The translations under genes and the position numbers were made by a program. Shown here piece after piece: positions 56,928 to 64,000 of a DNA stretch of 64,000 bases (its first letter is position 1; every line of letters begins with the position of its first letter). Below the pieces are notes generated by a model. The model saw only the letters and a list, made by a program, of their open reading frames with translations, was not told where the DNA came from and ran no database searches. This DNA is from Stagonosporopsis chrysanthemi (Eukaryota; Ascomycota; Dothideomycetes; Pleosporales; Didymellaceae), in the NCBI GenBank assembly GCA_022560025.1, contig JAFISE010000085.1, forward strand, positions 62,981 to 126,980. Direction: 5' to 3'.

Positions 56928-57366
56928 ATGTCAAATCCTACTTCTGCCCATGAGCTCATTCGGAACTCAATCGCACGCTATTGTCTCGGCATCGACCTCC
57001 GCGATTGGACAATTTTCTCGAAAGCGTTTACAGAGGATGTCAAGGCCTTTTCCCCCGAGCCGATTGGACTTGTCGAAGGATTACCCGCTCTTGTAAAAAT
57101 AGGTTCACAGCATGGTTGGAACTTTGCAGACGCAGCATGCTCTGAGCACGCAGATCATAGAGGTCATAGACGTAAAGACGGCCTCGGCCGTTACCTATTG
57201 TAGGGCCGTGCATTTCGGCAGCGGTCTTGAAGAGGGCAAGGAAGTCACTGCTTGGGGCATGTATCAATACAAGCTGATCAAGGGAGTCTTTGATGGCCGT
57301 GAAGACTGGAGGATCAAGGAGAGTAGGACAGTATTTCAGGGACCGTTCAGCTCTCCTTCAATGTAA
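56928..57366 (+). pseudogene. SnoaL-like (NTF2-fold) gene with a frameshift
   Basis: The ATG at 56928 opens MSNPTSAHELIRNSIARYC, then GIDLRDWTIFSKAFTEDV, the normal start of fungal SnoaL-like domain proteins, up to about 57105. From about 57115 the family continues in another frame: LQTQHALSTQ, then TAVHFG-like RAVHFGSGLEEGKEVTAWG and EDWRIKESRTVFQGPF, to a TAA at 57364. No intron of usable size joins the halves, so a one- or two-base indel near 57105-57115 is likely. A sequencing error would look the same. Relatives are small cone-shaped enzymes or ligand binders (cyclases, isomerases, hydrolases). Confidence 0.75.
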
Positions 57367-58456
57367 TAACACTGCGGCTGCGGAGCAAAAGCTCAAGTTT
57401 CTACCACTTCTTATACTAGAGGCTATGCAATTGTCGCAAATTAATTAAAGTAAGTTGGCTCGTACGCGACCTGTGTTCCTGCAGCGACTGCGAATGTATC
57501 CGACCGGCCTTTCCTCTGCGCACGCTTTCTTACATTTTTTCGCAGGCTTTCTGTGACCTCTGTCACCTCTGTGTTCATATCTACAAAGTTCCTCTTGCAT
57601 GATTTAAATAGTTCGGCCATTTTCCGAACGCATTCCCACAGGCAATCTTTTCTAATTTAGTCATGCTGGGGCAGGGCCTCTTTAGGCGCTGGCGTAGTCA
57701 TTTGGCTCCTGACAGGTCTACAGAACCATCTTGGTTACTATTCTCTAATATGATTTGACTTCCAGCCCAAGCGGAGTCCATAGGCGATAGGGTTCTTCCA
57801 GGATGCCCTAGTGGTGCAGTGTTTTGGTTATACGGCACACGACCAGAGTCTTCAAAGCTTGCAAGGATATTTCCCTATGTAGAGATCCTATCAATTCTGA
57901 CAGTTTACGGGTAGGAGGAAAGACGAATTGCTTGTCAACCTCGTGCTGCGACCTAACGGGTCTACTGCCGCTTCCTTGTGAGTTTCTTGCAACAGAGGGA
58001 AGTATCCCCGTTGAATGGCTGCAATGATCGCTGAGCTGGTATGGAACAAAGAGGGTCAAGATCTTTCTGTCTTCGCAGAGACGCTGGAACTTGATAGTAT
58101 CCGGTGGACCTTGACAACGCGAGGCTTGGTGTGCTGCTCGAAATGCTCAAGCCACACAATCGCTGTCCCTGCTGTCGGAACTAGGTTCTCAGACGCTATG
58201 ATCTTCCAGGTGCGAGGTACCTCACTGTCGTGATCTGCTCCAGAGAAGTGAAGAGAACGAGGGAAAAGGATGAACGGCGGGACTGCCTACACTGTGGCGC
58301 CGAAAGCCTGAAGTGCTGTTAACCACCTTCCACGTTGAAAGTGTTGGTTTGTAGGCCTTTTCTCTGTCGTCTCATAGTAGAGCCTGCGTGTGACACGCCT
58401 CGGCCGACTTGGTCCAAATTGGTCCGATACTCGTCGAAATTGTATAGGTTTCTGTC
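57367..58456. other. Gene-poor stretch
   Basis: 1.1 kb with no supportable gene. One 72-codon plus-strand frame near 58015-58233 (IAELVWNKEGQDLSVF) looks protein-like but matches no family I know. Confidence 0.4.
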
Positions 58457-58800
58457 TCAGACACAATAACGGGCCTTCAAAGACTTGAACGTCTCGAACC
58501 AGCGCTGGTTGGATCCGGTCTCGCGGCTAGGGTCGGGCTTCCATTGGTCCGAGAACTTTACAGGTAGTTCTGAACGACGGCTGACCAAGTCCTTCACCCA
58601 ACGGATCCCGTATGGAGCATCTTTGTCGCCACCATAAAGGGCTTTCGCTTTGTCTTTATCGCTGCCGCCCAAGGAGGAAAGCCTCTGACATCCAGGACCA
58701 ATGTGTGTCGCACGAGATCGTTCGTCTCTTGGACCGTAAGCCGGGCTCTCATGACGCGGTACTGTTTGTCGCGCGTCAGCTCCTTTGTTGACCTTGATTG
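58457..58800 (-). pseudogene. Possible gene fragment, family unknown
   Basis: A minus-strand frame from about 58672 to 58457 (YGIRWVKDLVSRRSELPVKF and ETGSNQRWFETFKSLK) is continued upstream in another frame by TKELTRDKQYRVMRARLTVQ and NDLVRHTLVLDVRG. The composition is strongly protein-like. I recognise no family, and there is no start or splice signal that would make it a gene. Confidence 0.3.
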
Positions 58801-59319
58801 GCAGCCTGCGTGTGCCTACAAGGACATGAGAATCCTGCTGTATGGTGCCAAACGCTCCATGCGTGTCTTGGGCCGCGAGCGTAGGTATCTGTTATCTCAT
58901 GTTCAGCCGTTCCTCCAAGCTTAGCCCTGAACGTTCTAGCTACCTTTACACTAACTGAAACAAGGCTTATTGACGAAGGGGTCGCAGCGCCAAATATTCA
59001 AGAGGAAAACACCATGATTTTGGAAACGGAGGACGTTGTTGGTGAAGACAGTGGCATGAACAATCGCGTGAATACCTACCAAGACCTGGCGCGCGGTGCA
59101 ACCCTGCAGAACATTGCCACTATAGGCAGCAACAGCCAGATTCCTTATGGGCTCGGCCTTTTCGATGTTCGGGCTCGCCCAGAGTCAGGTAGGGTATTGA
59201 GGACACTATTAGGTCTGCTGAAGGCATCGACCACCACGTGGTCTATATAATTGTTGCGGTGCAAGTCGGCCGTACAGGCCCTGATCGTCACTCTTGTGAC
59301 TCTCCTGGACTTGCACGTC
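58801..59319. other. Intergenic, no gene seen
   Basis: About 500 bases. A plus-strand frame at 59014-59250 (VNTYQDLARGATLQNIATIG) is protein-like but isolated. Confidence 0.35.
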
Positions 59320-59640
59320 TCAGAGCATGTATATATTGACGCTCCTTAAGGCCTTCTCTTTCTGTAGCCATCTTGCCTCGCTACGCTCATACTTCCTTGC
59401 CCACACATTGTAGACAGATATCTCTTCAGCAGATAGATCCTCAATATTAATATCTTCCTGCTCTTCCTCAGATACTTGTGTCTTCTTAAACTTCCACACA
59501 GGCTTCTCCTGTGGTTTCTCATCTTGTAGATTCCTTAGCTTCTCTATTGACAGCCCTGGGTCAACATACAGCCACAAGCCGTCTCTGTCTGCCGTGTCCT
59601 TTCTGACGAACAGCTATTTCTCCCAGTTGTCAGGCTTGCT
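59320..59640 (-). mobile_element. Ty1/Copia-type retrotransposon gag remnant
   Basis: The minus strand reads KPDNWEK-stop-LFVRKDTADRDG, then LWLYVDPGLSIEKL and WARKYERSEARWLQKEKAL. This is the N-terminal Gag (UBN2-like) pattern of Copia elements, in which a WxxW-type opening precedes the conserved W...E region. One in-frame TAG interrupts it near 59620, and the frame ends near 59320. No protease, integrase or reverse transcriptase follows, so the element is a 5' fragment. It lies directly downstream of the primer-binding site and LTR described next. Confidence 0.65.
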
Positions 59641-59786
59641 AAGTACAACTAATATCTTTATTACTAGCTAGTCCTGCTTATAAGCACTTATCGTGCCCTC
59701 TGCAGGTGTAGCTCTTTCTTGACAGTACAGTTAACAGCCAGACGTGTAGGCTGTATATAAACGGGTGAAACGCAGCGATTAACTAA

Positions 59787-59805
59787 GGGCTTCTGGGTTC
59801 ATAAC
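59787..59805 (-). promoter_or_regulatory. Retrotransposon primer-binding site (half-tRNA-Met type)
   Basis: Immediately after the LTR, the minus strand reads gttatgaacccagaagc. It matches the complement of the 5' half of initiator tRNA-Met from the anticodon inward (tatgagcccag...) with one mismatch in the first eleven bases. Copia-type elements prime from such a cleaved tRNA. The tRNA was recalled, not aligned. Confidence 0.6.
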
Positions 59806-59939
59806 TGTAACAGTGTAGAGAGAGAGGAGGACTGCGCTTGTTTGACTATTAACGTGGGCTGAGCTGCTTATATGCCTGCCCATACACACGCTATCCTAAC
59901 CCGTACTAGAGTAGGCCTGGGCAGAGCCCAACCGTTACA
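59806..59939 (-). mobile_element. 134-bp LTR of a Copia-type element
   Basis: The segment begins tgtaac and ends gttaca, a perfect six-base terminal inverted repeat of the TG...CA type. On the minus strand it contains a TATA-like gcatataagc about 65 bases from its start and is followed directly by the primer-binding site. No second copy is seen in the window, so the 3' LTR is missing. Its outer edge abuts the protein-kinase relic. Confidence 0.7.
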
Positions 59940-60400
59940 TTTATTATGACATCTGACCTTCTTGCGCACTTTGCCAGAGCAAAGTCCGTCATCCTCAACA
60001 TTGGCATCTCTGCATCGATTTGGATATTAAGGAACGTCTCTTTTGGCCACTGTTTGAACTTTCTATTAAATCTATCTCTTTCTACGACTCGTAACAAGAC
60101 GATAAGGAGTGCTGCCGCTCCTTCATCGTCGACGTGCTTTATCAGCGCATCTGATCGTAGACCAAAGACCAGAAGTAGCCCAAAAGGAATCACAGACTCA
60201 GGTTCAGTTCTGGATATCTAGAGGTCGTCGAAGCTGGCATGGAGGCAATGTGCGCACGTAATCACGCAGACACGAAGCTCCGTTAGTGAGTCTTTCTTTC
60301 TTCCCAAGCTCAAACAGACTGATCCAAAGTCCAAAGACAAACACGTTTAACGGTCTGTCGACGCCCTTTCCCAGCTGAGCCTCTGGACTTCGCCACATGG
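59940..60400 (-). pseudogene. C-terminal relic of a fungal protein kinase, cut by the LTR
   Basis: The minus strand carries MWRSPEAQLGKGVDRPLNVF, then FGLWISLFELG (kinase subdomains VIII-IX: the activation-segment end and the invariant Asp region, where the Asp is now Asn). In another frame follow SVIPFGLLLVFG, IKHVDDEGAAALL, FKQWPKETFLNIQIDAE and MLRMTDFALAKCARRSDVI (subdomain XI). These match, piece by piece, a large fungal family of small protein kinases with the RSPEAQ motif. The frame changes near 60200. The reading breaks off exactly where the LTR begins at 59939, so the element probably inserted into the kinase gene. The N-lobe is not recognisable upstream. Confidence 0.72.
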
Positions 60401-62408
60401 AATTTTTAGCTTTTCATTTTAGACGCTTTCCGCCTTGCTTAACTTGCGATGCAAGGTGTAGGTCGAGCGAGGGTTTCGTGAAATGACGTTGAAGTGACTC
60501 CTGTCGCACGTACTTGTGACCAGAGTCACTATTGAGCGTTGAACATGTTGTCACAGCACTAGGAAGGCGATTGCGGGCGAATGTAATTCAGGGGAACATG
60601 ATAGCTGTTGGGTGAAGCGCGAGGTCGGTTGGACGAAGAGTCTCAGCCGATGGTAGAGAGTCTAGCTATGTTAGGATTGGTGCGTGCCGCCCGCGACTGC
60701 TGCGTAAGATTGATGGGTGTACCCAGCCACACGCAGCTTTCACACCGGGCTTGATCGGACATACTGAGGAACGTGGTCTTGCCTGCTCACGGCCTCGAGG
60801 ATGCAGCCAATGTAGACGTTTAGGGGAAGGTAGATCCTCTGCCCTTGTCCCCATATCACCTCTTACATGTTTACTGCTGCTGTAATAGAAGGCCATCAGT
60901 AAGTGTCCTCTACAGGCAAAACTGTTGAGGGGGGTTTTGAAGTCATAATGGTAGATGGGAGCCGCCGCGGTGCTATCCAATAGCTATCAGAGAGGGGCAA
61001 AATTGACGCAATCGTCATTCTTTGGCAGGGCAGTTTTGAATCGAGCAGCAGGCCCTGTACCTGACATCCTCAAGTGTCAAAGCCTGCGAGATTTTGTGAG
61101 ATACCGTCATCGGCGAATCTTCCTCCCACGATTTACCTTGCAACGTGGTCTTACCGAGCGCCCTTAGGAAGCCATCACAACACTTAGGCCGAAGGTAATG
61201 ATGCCCGTCAGATCTAGAACGTAAGCTGGCTGGCTGTGTTTGCTACAAAATCGTACTATTGTGACGTGTGCCTCGATCTCTTTCCAGGCACAGCACTCGA
61301 CAAGATAACACATCCTTGTGACATTTACATTCTGGTACATGTATTCCGACAAGGTACTGATCGACTACAAGAGCATGGCCTCGAACTTGATGGTCGACCT
61401 ACAGTGCCAGAACCTGACTCGTCAAGCTGCCGACCATCTAGCGTTTCGAGGCATAGCGAGAAGTGCCCGGAAATGCTTGAGAGGCATTTAAGCCTAAAAT
61501 GAAAGGCCCATTGGCCCCATTACAGAAACATTGCAAGGCAAAGAACGACCTTGAGGTGATTTTCCAGGCTGCCATGACGGATTAAACGCGCAATTACCTC
61601 GCTGCCTTGCGAAAGTATGATGCGTCTCATTGAGACGAATTTGGCAAGCCGTTGAATCCCGGCTTACAAATACAAGGGTGAGGGATCAGGCTTCTTCGCT
61701 GGAGGCTAATGACTTACCGACACTGATGATATGGCGCAGTATCTTATGCCGCCCTGCGCTGCACAAAGTCGATTGCCCCACCGACTAAAGGCGAAACTAA
61801 GATCAAGTTGGCGCAAGTCCACCTCACATTGATCCTCCAAAAGTCTACAGGACTCCTGTCGAGCACATGGTTTCTTCTGCTCAGCATCAACCAGCGACGA
61901 CCCTGGTAGACGTTGCTATGCCTACTCCTAAGCAGGTGCCTCGAAGTATGATGCACTCTTCGATCTCGGACTATGGCCACGATGGCATGCAGAAAAAGAC
62001 GATTTATCTTACCCCTATCGGACATTATTGTTCAGCTGAGCTCTGGGGATTGAATGTCCGGACACATGATTTTTATTCCCCAGAATGTGGCGACTCGGCC
62101 CGGTAAAAGAGCTTGTTTCCCCGCATCAACGCTACCGCGTGGGCAGGTAGACGACCCAATCAAATTACTCAGTCTGCGCGTCATCACGGAAGATCTGCAA
62201 CTGATGGCTCACAGGGATAACCGTCGGTTGTACCACCGACGTGCATACCCATCTCCAATGAGGGTCGATGAGTCGGCGAAACGACCGTCATCAACACGCA
62301 AAAACAATCTCCGTAGGCGATGGTGTTACAAGTTAAAGAGGTATCGCGACTCCCCTGAGTTTTGGGCTTCCGCTTTCACTCTCCACCACACACAGTAATT
62401 CTTTCGCT
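60401..62408. other. Gene-poor stretch upstream of the sugar transporter
   Basis: 2.0 kb with no intact gene. A plus-strand succession of frames at about 61340-61495 (DKVLIDYKSMASNLMVDLQ, then EMLERHLSLK) is protein-like and probably a relic of unknown family. The last few hundred bases must contain the promoter of the transporter at 62409. Confidence 0.4.
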
Positions 62409-64000
62409 ATGCGGCCGGGCGTTTATCAGTTCCTCGTTGGGTGCTTTGCATCGCTAGGGTCCTTCCTCTTTGGGTACGATCTGGCGGTGATTGCAGAGGT
62501 GGTGGCATCCGACTCCTTCAAATCTCTTTTCCTGCAACAAAACTCCAATTCTCGAGCTGGTACCGTTGTAGCACTCTTCACTGCAGGATGCTTCTTCGGT
62601 GCTTCCGGAGCAGGTTTCACTGACAAACTTGGTAGACGAGGTACCATTTTGATGGCGTCATGCATCTTCGTCGTGGGTGGTATCATCCAGACTGCTGGAG
62701 TCGTTGTAGGCATGCTGTATGCTGGGCGATTTATTGCAGGTCTTGGTGTTGGGTTCTTGACGATGATTATCCCGATCTACCAAGCAGAAATTACCCACCG
62801 TTGCATTCGTGGAAAGGTCACTAGTCTCCAGCAACTCTTCAATGCTGTGGGGCAGATCTTTGCCAGCTGGACGGGATACGGCTGCTATCTCACCTGGGCA
62901 GGAACCGGTGACAGCCGCGAGTGGCGCATACCGCTTGCCGTGCAGATAATTCCAGCTCTCATTCTGAGTAGCTTGATCTACATGTTTCCCGAGGTATGTT
63001 TGCAATCAAAGACTTACCTATAAAAAGACTGTGTTGACACTACAGTAGAGTCCACGATGGCTGTGCGACCACGATCGAGCGGATGAGGGTCTTCGTAATC
63101 TCGCTCTTCTCCATGCGCACGGCGACACTTCGGACCCGTATGTGGTAGCCGAGTTCGACCACATACAAGCGCAGATTCAAGCGGAACATTCGGAGAAGAA
63201 GAAGACATACTTCGACCTTGTCCGCGATTGGCCAAACCTCAGGCGAACGATGCTGGCATGCTTCATCCAAGCTGAATGTCAGATGACGGGGGTCAGCGCG
63301 ATCCAATACTTTTCACCTCAAATCTACGCCCAAATTGGCATCACAACTTCTCAATCCTTGCTGTTCAACGGAGTTAACGCCATCATCGCTTTTGCTGGCA
63401 CATCTGTCTGTATCCTCGCCATAGACTGGATCGGCAGAAGACCGCTCGAGATATATGGAGCGGGTCTCATGTGTGTTACATTCCTGATTAACGCTATTCT
63501 GATTAAAGAATTCCCGGCATCGGTCACCAGTAGCGGGGCTCATTGGGCCTTTGTTGCCTTGACATGGGTCTTTAACTTTGTCTTTTTCGTTACATCGGGG
63601 CCACTGTCTTGGGCGATTCCGGCTGAGCTGTTCGGAACCGCGCTCCGTATGAAAGGTGTTAGTGTTGGCGCAATGACGAGTTTTGCGTTCAACACTTTGA
63701 TAGGTCAGATCACACCTATCGCGATTAGTGCCATCGGATGGAAATTCTATGTGGTCTTCATTGTCTGCAACTTTGTCAATGGCGTTGTCTTCTGGGCGTT
63801 CTTGCCAGAAACCAAAGGACTCAGCCTGGAAGACATGGATGAACTGTTCTACAAGAGTCCGACTTTTGTTCCTGGTAGCAGATGGGTACCACGCTCCTAC
63901 CCGGATGAAGATGCTCGCACAATAGCGAATAGCGGAGATGTCGATAGAGTGATTACAGTAAAAGATAAGGACGCTGCTGTAGAGCACATTGAAGGCAGTG
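62409..64000 (+). CDS. MFS monosaccharide transporter (3' end beyond window)
   Basis: Sugar:proton symporter or facilitator of the sugar-porter family. Exons are 62409-62993 and 63049 to the window edge, 512 residues so far. GSFLFGYDLAVIAEV (TM1), DKLGRRGTILMA (motif A), AGRFIAGLGVGFLTMIIPIYQ, PESPRWL (after TM6), DWIGRRPLEI and LPETKGLSLEDMDELF are all sugar-porter signatures. The usual 12 helices are complete, so only the cytosolic tail is cut. The intron (62994-63048) ends in a tandem acceptor cagtag: using the second AG gives PE-SPRWL, while using the first would insert an in-frame TAG. The start ATG is right before TM1, giving a short N-terminus. Substrate unknown (hexose, pentose or quinate types are possible). 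Confidence 0.92.

Overview
The window is nuclear DNA of a filamentous ascomycete (Pezizomycotina; probably a Dothideomycete, though I cannot prove the class). The evidence is short GT-AG introns of about 46-160 bases, often with a CTAAC-like branch point, and fungal-specific families: Zn2Cys6 regulator, alpha-glucoside permeases, UstYa-like oxidase, NACHT relic, DUF6594 and Sec2. All coordinates were read by hand. Splice sites were chosen by consensus, frame and continuity of conserved motifs, and no search was run.

Layout. 0-18.5 kb is a mixed metabolic region: a gene tail at the edge, a Nor-1-like SDR diverging from a Zn2Cys6 regulator, alpha-glucoside permease 1, SCO1, a large unrecognised membrane protein, a P450, an oleate desaturase and a second SDR. 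19.2-20.9 kb holds a decayed NACHT (NLR-like) gene, followed by about 2.8 kb without a recognisable gene. 23.7-33.7 kb is a dense GC-rich block: GT17 glycosyltransferase, DHA1 drug/polyamine transporter, ketopantoate reductase-like enzyme, exosome cofactor LRP1/RRP47 and Rab exchange factor SEC2. It is rich in microsatellites. 35.6-38.9 kb holds an FMO-like monooxygenase and an NAD(P)-dependent reductase that converge tail to tail.

From about 39 kb the window is an accessory region with intact genes separated by relics. Intact: alpha-glucoside permease 2, a five-exon UstYa-like (DUF3328) gene, a secreted 10-cysteine peptide with a Kex2 site, a tandem retropepsin-like protein, and a monosaccharide transporter running off the right edge. 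Broken: an alpha/beta hydrolase, a DUF6594 gene with one stop, a SnoaL-like gene with one frameshift, and a protein-kinase tail cut by a Copia-type LTR fragment. Many stops look like C-to-T changes, as expected of RIP (repeat-induced point mutation), but I did not compute this.

How the genes work together. Three sugar transporters, two with candidate CreA sites upstream, point to carbohydrate scavenging. SCO1, LRP1 and SEC2 are housekeeping genes. The best candidate for an undescribed system is the divergent pair at 49.7-52.2 kb: a UstYa-like oxidase, a family that modifies Kex2-processed ribosomal peptides, beside a gene for a Kex2-type cysteine-rich secreted peptide. The link is inferred from adjacency only.
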